Assembly (NCBI GenBank): GCA_012295275.1
Contig: CM022676.1
Coordinates: 2,864,369 to 2,928,368, forward strand
Reading direction: 5' to 3'
Length of the DNA stretch: 64,000 nt
Source: Chrysomallon squamiferum
Taxonomy: Eukaryota > Mollusca > Gastropoda > Neomphalida > Peltospiridae
Shown: positions 51,323-62,713 of the stretch, piece after piece
How positions within the stretch are numbered: the stretch's first letter is position 1
How the letters are laid out: the number at the start of each line of letters is the position of its first letter
Notes under the pieces: model-generated
The model's input: only the letters and a program-made list of their open reading frames with translations
What the model was told of the DNA's origin: nothing
Database searches by the model: none
Translations under genes and position numbers: made by a program

Positions 51323-53075
51323 ATGGCTGCAGCAGAAGCTGATACTGTGGAAAATGTAATAAACACTGAAGAAACCGAAACCGAGGTTGAAACACCCATC
51401 CATGTAGAAATAAAAGTAAAAAATACTTCCGGTTTTGTTGATAACTGGCAACATGAACGAACTCTCCTTGAAAGTCTCCGATATTCTCTCAAGGAAAACA
51501 TTCTCTGTGACGTCACATTCATTGTCGGAGAGGACAGGACACGTATCCAAGCTCACAAGTTGATACTCAGTCTACGCAGCTGTGTGTTTCAGGCCATGTT
51601 GACAGGAGATCTGAAAGAACAGGATGATATTGTAATCCCAGACACTGAAGCAGAAACATTTCACTTGTTTCTAGAGTAAGAATTTGTTGTCCAGTTTTAT
51701 TATTTATTTTGTATGTGTCTGTTTATTTATTTTACTTATTTTTTACCGATTTTATTTTATGTCATTGATAATGCATGCAGAGGTTTGTGGGTGCATATAT
51801 GTGTTAATATGTGTATGTGTATATATATATATATATAGATGTACAGAGAATGAGTGAGAGAGAGAGAGATACACACAAATGTATGTATATATGTGTACGT
51901 GTCTGCGTGTGTTTCGTTTTACGTATGTCTGTGTATTGTCTGTATCTGTATGTGGATCTGGGGGTCTGTGTATGTGTGTGTGCGTGCGTGCGTGCGAGCT
52001 TGTAAGCTTTGTGTGTGTGAATTTACCTGTTTTTTGTGGTTTCTTCAGATTTCTTTATACTGATGAAACCGACTTTAAAGCCGACAACGTCATCCGGTTA
52101 TTGTACCTTGCCAGGAAGTATGACGTCATTCATCTAGAAAAGAGATGTCTTAATTATCTTGAAACACAAATGAAGACAAACAACGTATGTGTTCTTTTGG
52201 AAGAAAGTCACATTTATAAACAAGACAGTTTCATGAAAACGTGTCTAAAATATATTAGGGAAAATAGCGAAGCTGTACTGAATTCAGAGAGTTTCACAGA
52301 TCTCTGTCGTGAATGTTTTAGAAAGATAATTGAATCTAATTATCTGAACGCCACTGAGGAGATAGTTTTTCAGTCATGCATGAAATGGAGTGAAGCTGAG
52401 TGCAGACGACAGGAAAAAGAAATAAAAGGAGAAAACCAACGTGAAATGCTGGGAAAAGAGCTGTACTTCATTCGCTTTCCTCTTCTCGAGAGAGAATATT
52501 TCGAAGAGAAGATTTTGCCCACAGATCTTTTGTCTGAATCTGAAGGATTCAAAATTATGCGTTCCTATGTCTACCCAGAGAAAGATGTGTCACCTTTCAG
52601 CAAAAGCTGCAGATATTTTAGGAGGCGTTCAATTAAAATGGACCTGTGCCAAAACAATCTTGGTTCCCATCGTTGGTCTTATGATGTGTTAACATTTTGT
52701 GTAGACAGAAACACTGCTGTGAAAGGGTTTAGTATTTTAGGTGTTGTCGAAAACAACCTTCCTGTTACAATCAGTGCCAGCGTTTGCGAACTTTCCACAG
52801 ATGTGATTGTGCCAGGATCGTCAGTGGAGAAAAAAATTAACAAATCTATTTTATATATTGACTTTCCAATTACTTTAGAGATAAAGAAAGACTCACAGTA
52901 TAATCTGATTGCTCGCGCTCAAGGGAGAGTTAGTTGTATGGATGCGGACAGACAAAGTGAGATAAGGGAAGCCTTTCTGAAGTGTACTTTGTCAGGTTAC
53001 AAACGATGTCGTCATACTGATGGCATATACGGGGGTAAAATAAAGTTTATATCGCGATTAAAATTCCTCGTGTGA
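51323..53075 (+). CDS. BTB-BACK-PHR protein, copy D (BTBD6-like, diverged PHR)
   Basis: Exons 51323-51675 and 52049-53075 (GA|GTAAGA donor, TTCTTCAG acceptor) give 459 residues. BTB and BACK match the paralogues; the acidic leader has its own repeat (ETETEVETP). The basic KRRRxGTKKK patch is replaced by SKSCRYFRRRSIK. The PHR front (NNLGSHRWSYDVLTFCVDRNTAVKGFSI) differs most from the others and is nearest to copy A. Later, [13 protein letters not shown] is changed to DRQSEIREAFLKC. It ends RLKFLV. The unit has lost the (CT)n tract and has the shortest intron (373 bp). The frame is intact, so a functional gene with altered ligand specificity is likely, but this is inference. Confidence 0.85.
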
Positions 53076-54602
53076 ATCTTTACATTATGATTATGAAGTG
53101 TATTATTAGTATTCTCTACACACAAGTACACTCATAAACGCACATACTGAGGTGTACTACCTCATAAAGAAAAATACAACTTAGAAAAAAAAAATTGAAC
53201 AAAAGTTGAAAACAATAATACCCAAACAACGTGGAAATTTCAAGGACAAATGGATTACTTACGGACGAGGAATTTCACTTTCGTTTCGGTAGAAAATTAT
53301 TATTTTACATTCAGAACAAGAAAGAACATAACTTAACTGACTTAAAAAGTTGTAAAATGTTTGATCGATAAGGTAATTAATTGTATTTGCAGTTCGAAAA
53401 CGATCGAATGAATTGTTATATAAATAAATATGTCTGTAATATAAAATGTATACTATCCTATGCTATTCTATGCTGTGCTATGCTATACAACACAGCACTA
53501 TACTGTAGTATACTATATTCTGTGCTATACTATATTATACCATCACCTACTGTACTATACTATTTTATTATATACCACACAATAAAATGCTATACTATAA
53601 ATTAGTTATTGTTGTATTTTTCCTGTGAATAACAAAATAACATAATAATAAAATTGCCTTTACATTTTAAATTTTGTTGTTAGTGGGAACATAATTTTGT
53701 TTTTAATAATTACAGCTTATGTTAAATAAATAACTGTTTCATTTTAAAAACTATACTTAAATGTGAGTTAAAGTTATTCATAGAAATTAATATAATTAGT
53801 TTTGTTGCTTCTTAAAGTTTAGGATTCAGGTAATGTCTGTATACATATATTTGTTTTCTTAGAGGATATAGATAATGTATTTCGAAAATACACGTTTCAA
53901 TTCATTTTTTTTTTTAGATATTGATAAAAATACTTGTGGATAATAATCTAAGTTTATTTCTCTTCTTCTTCTTCTTCTTCTTCTTTTTCTTCTTCTTCTT
54001 ATTATTATAAGTTATGTTTTCTTTCTTTCTCAAAGTGAATTATAATATTTTATGATAGCAATGTATTTACATTGTTAAGTTTTAACTGTAGGTAGCAATA
54101 ATAATTGTACATTTTAGCTTATTAAAATATTTCCAGATAATAACGTATTTTTATTTGTTTTCAAAATGTAAGAATGAGTAATTGCTGTTGTTCTTTGGTT
54201 TTCATTTTGGTATAAAATATTAGGGATATGTAAAGAACAATATTAAATTCATAAACAGACATATATACACACAGAGAGTGAAATTAACTTTGGAGTAATA
54301 ATGTTCATTGTTGTTTTAGATAATAATGTTATTATTAATTTTTATCGTCACATAATTTATTTATGTTCGCGTTTTGCTTTGGAAACATTTATTATAGTAA
54401 TGTGTCATCTGTGTGTTTTAATCATGTTCTCTATTATTGTTTGGTTTAACTCCGATCCCGGGACAGAGAGAATAATCTAGAGAAATCACTTGGATAACAG
54501 CACAACAGATTTCACGAGAGTTACATATTAATTAATTAATTTATTTATTTATTTATTTATTTATTATTATTATTATTTTTATTATTATTACTATTCTTTT
54601 TA

Positions 54603-54676
<74 letters not shown>

Positions 54677-54839
54677 TTTATATAATCATTTCTATTTTTA
54701 AATTACTTCTGGGTTTCAGGAAAATCAGATAATTTTTATTGTAAACAAATGCTAAGATAAGATTTTGTCCGTTGTTTTATTTTATTTGTAATTTTTTAAA
54801 ATTTAATTATTATTATTTTCATTATTCGGGATTATAATA
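53076..54839. repeat. rearranged 3' flank of copy D
   Basis: The flank is deleted between ACTTAACTGACTTAAAAAG (53330) and GATCGATAAGGTAATTAATTG (53362). It then continues through the CTATA 5-mer tract (53445-53600) to about 54270, and restarts with a second proximal piece (AATTAACTTTGGAGTAATAA at 54282, GATCCCGGGACAGAG at 54455). Microsatellites: (CTT)n at 53962-54000, (ATT)n 54560-54640, poly-T 54640-54672. No gene. The repeated flank indicates another unequal exchange. Confidence 0.65.
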
Positions 54840-54898
54840 CAGTGAACTTCGTCATTTTCGGGACTAAGAATTTTCTGACGTCCCGCAGATATGACGAG

Positions 54899-55490
54899 GA
54901 ATGTTATATATGTATGTCCTGTGGTGCATATCTCTGGAGAATGTTATATATGTATGTCATGTGCTTCATATCTCTGGAGAATGTTATATATGTATGTCAT
55001 GTGCTTCATATCTCTGGAGAATGTTATATATGTATGTCCTGTGGTGCGTATCTCTGGAGAATGTTATATATGTATGTCCTGTGTTGTATATCTCTGGAGA
55101 ATGTTATATATGTATGTCCTGTGCTTCATATCTCTGGAGAATGTTATATATGTATGTCCTTTGGTGCGTATCTCTGGAGAATGTTATATATGTATGTACT
55201 TCATATCTCTGTATGTATGTCATATCTCTGTATGTATGTCCTTTGGTGCGTATCTCTGGAGAATGTTATATATGTATGTCCTGTGCTTCATATCTCTGGA
55301 GAATGTTATATATGTATGTCCTGTGGTGCGTATCTCTGGAGAATGTTATATATGTATGTCCTGGAGTGGTGTCATATCTCTGGAGAATGTTATATATGTA
55401 TGTCCTGTTATATATGTATGTCCTGTGGTTCATATCTTTGGAGAAATATATCCTGTATGTCCTGTGTTGCGTATCTCTGGAGAATGTCCT
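54899..55490. repeat. 40-bp minisatellite within the pogo-like element
   Basis: About 13-15 units of 40 bp: ATGTTATATATGTATGTC, then CTGTGGTGC or ATGTGCTTC, then ATATCTCTGGAGA. Since 40 is not a multiple of 3, the same peptide motif appears in all three plus frames. These frames are artefacts. Confidence 0.95.
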
Positions 55491-55946
55491 TCAGTTCTTG
55501 TGTTTTCCATTCTTCAACTACTGCTGTATTAAGGCCTACAGTTTCACCGGCTTTAAACTCTTTTCCGATTCCCAGCTTTCTGTCATTGAATTTCTCACCA
55601 TACTCGTGACCAAGTTGCTCAGAAAAGCCTTGTGCTTGTTGAAGTAGCATATCACCACTGATACAAATTTCAGGTCTAGCAGTCATTTTCAAAACCATTT
55701 AATTAGCGCGGAATCGATATCTTCAAACGTCACGTGCTTGATGTCTTTTCTTGAATCACCCTTCTCGATGACGTGAATCACTTTAGATTTACTTTTAAAA
55801 ATGTCGTTTAATGTTGTGCGGGGCATCTTGAATCTCTCCGCCATCAGACCCTTTCACTCGCCAGGATTGTGTTCACAGTCCTTGATTATTTTATACTTCT
55901 TCTTATAAGAATTAATTATTAGACGTATCTTTTCGCTAGTCGCCAT
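55485..55946 (-). pseudogene. pogo/Tigger-type transposase, N-terminal DNA-binding part, broken
   Basis: Reading the minus strand from ATG at 55946 gives a CENP-B/pogo-type helix-turn-helix (SEKIRLIINSYKKKYKIIKD, later FKMPRTTLNDIFKSKSKV). An ALIKWF segment and a second Tc5-type helix-turn-helix follow (ISGDMLLQQAQGFSEQLG). There is an in-frame TGA at about codon 31 and a frameshift after KWF, near 55695. The DDE catalytic domain is absent; the frame runs into the 40-bp minisatellite. The element cannot encode an active transposase. Confidence 0.8.
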
Positions 55947-56120
55947 TTTTATACTAAACTTGTCACTGTCACGAGCGCTGTTTTCCAAAATGATATGTTA
56001 ATTTAATACACCCGCAGACGAGGAATGTCACGTGCATATCAGTATCCCAACGCACATCGCCTGTCTACCTACGTGTCAATAGCTCGAGAGAGCAGGTCAA
56101 TTGTGCGAGACTGTTTCGAC

Positions 56121-56216
56121 GAAACACTTAATTGATTTTTCAGCGAAACACTTTATTGATTTTTCAACGAAACATTTTATTGATTTTTCAACGAAACATT
56201 GTATTGATTTTTCCTG
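56121..56216 (+). repeat. 24-bp tandem repeat, four copies
   Basis: Four tandem units of GAAACACTTTATTGATTTTTCAAC with few differences. In frame they read K-H-x-I-D-F-S-x repeats. They lie inside the pogo-like element, so a coding role is doubtful. Confidence 0.9.
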
Positions 56217-56414
56217 GAAATCGTGTGTGTGTTTGTACATAACAGCAGTTGCTGAGAGATTTCCTATTGACGTCTTAGAGCTAGAAATTAACTGTGGTTT
56301 GTGTTACTTGGGACCAAGTGTCAGGTGACGACTCAGGCAGGGATATTTTACTGAAAATTACGATACAGAAAATCGGGACAACTTAAAAACCGACGACTTA
56401 GACGAGGTTTACTT

Positions 56415-56755
56415 CATTTTTAACTGATAAGGTAATTAATTACATTTGCAGTTCTGAAACGTCATAATCAATAATTATATAGTTAATGTAAAATATTATA
56501 TTATCCTGCCATGTCATATCATTTAATATACTATACTATATTTTGAAAAAATAAAACTGCATTTACATTTTGAAAAATTACAAATGACTGTTTCTTAAAA
56601 TGTAATTTTAGTGCGAATAGAGATTTTTGTTTTTAATAATTACAGTCTTATGCTAAAAAAATAACATCGTTTTAAAATTAATAATTTAGCGTCGAATAAA
56701 ACTATTTATCGATAATAATATAATTATATTTGTAGCTTTTTAAAGTTTAGGATTC
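56415..56755. repeat. distal 3' flank after the pogo-like element
   Basis: The normal flank resumes with TTTTTAACTGATAAGGTAATT and continues through a short CTATA tract (56500-56545) to TTTAAAGTTTAGGATTCATT. No gene. Confidence 0.7.
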
Positions 56756-57010
56756 ATTAAATGTCGACCTTGCTCATCTTCGGCATAAATAATTTTAAAA
56801 GTAAAGTTTGATTCGAAGCAGCGCCACGCCATGTAAAATTCAAACGTCGTGGACGAACTTGTTTGTGAGCGCGGCGGAAGAATACATCGTTACGCGGTGC
56901 TTGTTTGTCTGGATTCCTACATCCGCTCTTTGGGTACCGCGTGCTTTGTTCACACATGTAACTTCGACTCGGGCTGTTTTAGGTTAACTGAGTGACTTAG
57001 GCTATGGGAA
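56756..57010. other. single-copy GC-richer segment of unknown nature
   Basis: The segment (CGACCTTGCTCATCTTCGGC through ACTTCGACTCGGGCTG) has many CpG dinucleotides and no counterpart elsewhere in the window. A 66-codon minus-strand frame (56957-56757) is Arg-rich and unrecognised. It replaces about 1-3 kb of normal unit sequence (distal flank, CA-rich region, MULE), so it marks a junction. It could be an end of an unidentified transposon. Confidence 0.4.
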
Positions 57011-57353
57011 TTGAAATAGGTATTTATTGATCTGTTTTCCTGTAATACGCGAGATGTTTGCTGGGAAATAATTTAGAAACAGGACACACTGTTGAATATG
57101 ATATTTCTACAAGGTAAGTTTTATTTTGTGTTAGAAACAGACATTTTTCTAATTGTAGATAGATTTTTCGAAACCTAATAGCCTTTTTAAAACAAACACA
57201 GTGAAATAGTGGTTATTTTTTAAAGGTTTGCAGTATTGTTTGGATGTATATAATATGTAAAGAATACGGAATTTATGTAATAATTTTTGTCACGTAGAAC
57301 AGTGACCTCTTTAACAATGATTATCAAACTTTATCTCCGAAAGAGTACACCGT

Positions 57354-57397
<44 letters not shown>

Positions 57398-58406
57398 GAA
57401 GAAGAAGAAGAAGAAGAAGAAAAAAAAAAAGAACATTCAAATAATAAATAAATAAATAAATAAACAAATTTAAAAACACAACTGAACAGTGAGAAATTAA
57501 TAATAAATAGATTTATTTATTAATTTTAATTACAGCAATATTAGTATTGCAACAATAACAGGGTTGAGAAGAAAACCAAACAAAACAAAACAACAACAAC
57601 AGAAAACAACCATTAATGCCATCTAAATAAATTTTCAGAACATTATTATTATTATGAATACTTTGCTCAATATAAATATTTAATTTCATTACTGAAAATG
57701 TAAAATAATTTTGACAAACTCGTATTAATACGTTTACGATCCATATAAAAGAGTTATCTTCCCTGAAGACCTAGATCATCAAAAGCAGGTCAAAGTTCGA
57801 GTGGAATATTTTTAAAAATAAAAATACATAGTTACATTGATCATTATCTCAATCGTAAAAAGATTTTTTAATTTACTTTTCATAAAATAAAATTTGCAGT
57901 CTATTGACAAGATAACTATTACTTATTATTATATTTAAAAACTGTTACACTTAAATTCGAGACTTGTATTCATTGTTTTGTTTTCCTGGAAACCGCGAGC
58001 TGTTTACTGGGAAGTAATGTACACACACGACACACTTCTAAGGTGACGTTTCTACAAGGTAAGTTTTTGTTTTTATTAAAACAGAGGTATATCTTATTGC
58101 TGATTTTTCTGTAGATACATTTCGAAACATAATAGTGTATTTAAAACAAATACAGTGAAACAGTGGTTATTTGTTGAAGGTATGCAGTATATTTTGGTTG
58201 TATATATAATGAATACAGTTTGCATGTAATGAATTTTGTCACGTAGTACAGTGGCCTCTTTAACAATGATTATCAAACTTTACCTCCAAGAAAATACGCC
58301 GTTACAATAACAAAGATGATAATGACCATGCTGATAATGATAATGATAATGGTAATAATTAGAGTAATAATAATATTAATCATTATAATGATGATAATAA
58401 TAATGA

Positions 58407-58459
<53 letters not shown>

Positions 58460-60140
58460 AGTAATAATAATAAGAAGAATAATAATAATAAGAAGAAGAA
58501 TAATAAAAGAAGAAGAAGAAGAATATTCAAATAATGAATAAATAAATAAATAAATTTAAAACTAAACAGTGAAAAATTAATAATAAATAAAAATATTTAC
58601 AGCACACATTGCTGAAGGTGACGTTTATATTTTATTTGTTTTAGAAACAAAGATTATTGCCATTACTGCCTTTTTCTGTAGATACATTTCTTAACTTAAG
58701 TCTGTTTAAAACAAATACAGTGAAGTGTTGGTTATTTCAGTATTTGTCTGTTCACAGTTGTTAGCATTGTTGTCTCTTCGCCATTGCTTGTCGCCATATC
58801 CGTCAGCAAACCAAAGTGTGAAGCTGACATCTAGTTCAGCTAAAATAAAATTCACAGCTTCAAATGTGGATAGATATCAGTTTTATTTGTTTATTTTATT
58901 TCTATTATTAGCAACTAGGAAACACCCTGTAATCCACTATTTGATTAAAGAGAGTTTGATATAGTTTGTCACGTAGTACTGTGACCTAGTTAACAATTAT
59001 TATCAAACTTTAGCTTTGAGGAAGTTCAGCGCACAGTGAGTCGTAAACTAATGTAGATAACAAAAGCAACAACAACAACAACAACAATAACATAATAATA
59101 ATTTCATTTATTTATTTTATTTCTATTATTAGCAACTGGGAAACACCCCATAATCCGCCCCTTGAGTAAAGAATGTAAGAGATCGAGTTTGTCACGTAGT
59201 ACAGTGACCTAGTTAACAATTATTATCAAACTTAACTACGAGAAAATTCTATATATAAGCCCAAATCTAAATAAACTGTCGGTTAAAACATGACGGATGT
59301 GAGAATTATTCTGGACATAAATATTTAATTTCAATAGCAAGAAAAATAATGTCGAAGGCTTTTTCATACTTTAATGATCAATGTTTGCATAAGAGTTGTC
59401 TTCCCTGAAACACCTAGATCACAAAAAGCAGGTCAAAGTTCGAATGGATAACTTTTAATAGTAAAAATTCTTAATTATCTTAATAATTATCTCAATCACA
59501 AAGTAATTTTTCATTTAGTTTTCATAAAATAAAATTAGGAATAAATTAAGATGATAACTACTACTTATCTTTATTTCTAAAAGAGTTAATTTGAAATTGA
59601 AAGTAGTATTTATTGTTTTGTTTTCCTTGAAAAAGTCCGATTTTTACTAGGAAGTAATTTACATACAGGACACACTGCTGAAGGTGACGTTTCTAGAAGG
59701 TAAGTTTTTCTTTTCGTTAGAAACAAACATTTTTCTTATTACTGATTTTTCTGTAGATATATTTTGAAACCTGATTATCCATTTGAAACAAATACAGTGA
59801 AATAGTGGTTATTTGTTGAAGGTTTGCTGTGTGTTTTGGATGTATACATAAAGAATAGAAATATCTGTAAACGATTTTACCACGTAGTACTGTGACCTGG
59901 TTAACAATGTTGTCAAACTTTACCTTCGAGAATATTCGCCGCTGAGACGTCGGAAAACAAGAAATAATAATAATAATAATAATAATAATCATAATAATCA
60001 TAATCATAATTATAGAAGATGATAAAGAAGAAAATGAATATTCAAATAATAAATAAATAAAAAAAATTAAAAACACAACTGAACAGTGAGAAATTGATAA
60101 TAAATAATGCTATTTATTGATTTTAATTACAGGGAGGAAT
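57011..60140. repeat. upstream repeat block E before BTB copy E
   Basis: About four upstream units, with GTAAGT donors near 57115, 58059 and 59700 and a degenerate core at about 58620. The 57640-59010 part is nearly collinear with 32100-33480 and the 59110-59950 part with 33560-34400 of block C, showing recent block exchange. (AAT)n at 57357-57396 and 58406-58455. No protein gene. Confidence 0.7.
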
Positions 60141-60338
60141 GAGTCGGGTAAAAGAAAGAGCAGGGGAAAGATTAAGATAAAAAATGAGCACATTCCAGCA
60201 AACATAAATACATATGTATACACACACGCACACACACGCACGCGCGCACGCACACACACATATTATGGCAATAAATGAAATAAAATGAAATAAAGTTTAC
60301 AGTGGTACCAAGTTCGTTGTATTGTTACGACAAAGCTG

Positions 60339-60341
<3 letters not shown>

Positions 60342-60400
<59 letters not shown>
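60342..60400. repeat. (CT)n tract upstream of copy E start
   Basis: About 28 CT dinucleotides directly after ACAAAGCTGCCGA. The preceding CA/CG-rich run (60220-60260) matches the 5' flank of copy B. Confidence 0.9.
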
Positions 60401-60401
<1 letters not shown>

Positions 60402-60494
60402 ACTCTCAGAAAGATACACAATTTATTTGTTTACTTACGTTAAAATAAATACTATTTTCTGTTGTTATCATTTTATTAATTCAGTGATAACAAA

Positions 60495-61096
60495 ATGGCT
60501 GCAGCAGAAGCTGATACTGTGGATGATGTAATAAACGCTGAAGAAACCGAAGTCGTGGATGACGTATCCACCACTCGAGAAACAGAAGTAAAAAATACTT
60601 CCGGTTTTGTTGATAATTGGCAACATGAACGAACTCTCGTTGAAAGTCTCCGATATTCTCTCAAGGAAAACATTCTCTGTGACGTCACATTCATTGTCGG
60701 AGAGGACAGGACACGTATCCAAGCTCACAAGTTGATACTCAGTCTGCGCAGCTGTGTGTTTCACGCCATGTTGACAGGAGATCTGAAAGAACAGGGTGAT
60801 ATTGTAATCCCAGATGCTGAAGCAGAAATTTTTCACTTGTTTTTAGAGTAATAAATTATACATTTTTGTATTAATTAATCACTATGTATGTATGTATATA
60901 TGTTTGTATGTATGTATGTATGTATGTATGTGTCTATGTATATAATATGCATGTTTGTATGAATGTATGTATGTATCTATGTACATAATATGCAGGTATG
61001 TATTATATGTATTTTAGCATCTGAATTTATCTGTCTTTTGTACGTCTGAATGAATGTTTGCGTGAATATATGTATGTGTGTGTTTAAGTGTGTATG

Positions 61097-61180
<84 letters not shown>

Positions 61181-62713
61181 TATATGTACGCACGCGTGTA
61201 TATGTGTATGTATTACATGTGTCTGTAAATGTATTGTGTCTGTGTTGTATGTGCATGTGTATGAATGTGCGTATTTAATGTGTGTATTTAATATTTCCTT
61301 TTCGAAAGTTTCTGCCTTTTATTTATTTTTTATTCATTTTATTTTATTCTGATATAATTCATGCAGAGATATGTGTATAATCTGTATGTGTGTATGTGTT
61401 TGTGTGCGTGTGTGTATATAATATGCATGTATGTATTTTAGCATCTGAATTTCTCTGTCTTATGTACGTCTGTATGGATGAATGTTTGTGTGAATATATA
61501 ACTATTATATAAAACTATTACCTTTGCGTGTATATATATTTGTATGCGTTTGTGTGTGTATGTATATATAATTATGCTTGCGTCCATATATGTATATTTG
61601 AATATATGTGTGTATGTGTGTGTGTGGTTTTGTGTATTTATTTAAGTGTTCTTTCTTCTATTTACCAGATTTCTTTATACCGATGAAACGGACTTTAAAG
61701 CCGACAACGTCATTCGATTGTTGTACCTTGCCAGGAAGTATGACGTAATTCATCTAGAAAAGAGATGTCTTAACTATCTTGAAACGGAAATGACGAAAGA
61801 AGACGCATGCATCGTTCTCGAAGAAACCCACAATTATAAACAAGACGATTTTACGGAAACGTGTCTGAGATATATTTGGGAAAATGGCGAAGATGTACTG
61901 AATTCAGAGAGTTTCACAGATCTCTGTCGTGAATGTGTAGGAAAGATAATTGAACCTGATGATCTGAACGCCACTGAGGAGACAGTGTTTCAGTCATGCA
62001 TGAAATGGAGTGAAGCTGAGTGCAGACGACAGGAAAAAGAAATAACAGCAGAAAACGAACGTGAAATGCTGGGAAAAGAGCTGTACCTCATTCGCTTTCC
62101 TCTTCTCGACTCAGAGTATTTTCAAAATAATGTTTTACCTAAAAATCTTTTAACTCAATGTGAAAAATTCGAAACTGTCTGTTCCTATGTCTACCCAGAG
62201 ATAGATGCGTCACTTTTCAGCAAACGACGCAGAATTGGTACAAAGAAGAAGTTAATCGAAATTGATAGATTTAAAAATATTTCTTTCCAGGGCGTCGATG
62301 ATTATGATTACCCGTACAGTGATACGATTACATTTTGTTTAAACACGAACGCATCTTTGAAAGGTTTTAGTATTCTCACTTTTCCAAGAAAAAGTACAAC
62401 ATTTTCTATCAAAACTAGTGTTTGTGAAGTTGTGACAGATGTGATTGTGCCAGGATCTTTAGTAGATAAACAAGTCGACAAGTCTGTTTTTGATGTCGAT
62501 TTTCCAAATCCTTTAGACATAAAGAAAGAAACACAGTATAGCCTGACTGTTCAAACTGAAGGAAGAGTTAGATGTGAAACAGTGAACAGACAAGGTGAGA
62601 TACGTGAAGGCTTTCTGAAGTGTACTTTGTCAGATAGTCAACGATGTTCTCATAATCGTAACATGTACTGGAGTAAATCAGACTTTATATCGCGATTAAA
62701 ATTCCTCGTGTGA
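60495..62713 (+). CDS. BTB-BACK-PHR protein, copy E (BTBD6-like)
   Basis: Exons 60495-60847 and 61669-62713 join in phase to give 465 residues. The donor is GA|GTAATA, weaker than the GTAAGA of the other copies; the acceptor is TTTACCAG. Leader, BTB (about 52-158), BACK (about 160-292) and intron are nearly the same as copy A (both have [20 protein letters not shown] and LLDSEYF). [11 protein letters not shown] basic patch follows. The PHR front ([18 protein letters not shown]) instead groups with B and C. The gene therefore looks like a mosaic of an A-type front and a B/C-type PHR. It ends RLKFLV with an intact frame. Confidence 0.85.
60848..61668 (+). other. intron of copy E with (TA)n
   Basis: 821 bp, GTAATA to TTTACCAG. 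(TA)n at 61101-61174 sits in TATG repeats. The second half is almost identical to the intron of copy A. Confidence 0.75.

Larger units (their letters stand above)
54840..56414 (-). mobile_element. pogo-like DNA transposon, degraded
   Basis: The left end CAGTGAACTTCGTCATTTTC is matched in inverted form by the right end (AAGTAAACCTCGTC read from 56414). Left flank is TA (54838-54839); right flank is CA, one base from TA. The empty site ATTATAATATTTTTGATCGA in other units shows precise insertion after ATTATAATA. The element encodes a broken transposase on the minus strand and contains two internal tandem repeats (54899-55490 and 56121-56216). Confidence 0.7.

Noticed and set aside
54842-55647. 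Three overlapping plus-strand frames of ~210-255 codons with ISGECYICMS-type repeats
   Set aside because: They are the same 40-bp minisatellite read in three frames; it lies in a dead transposon.
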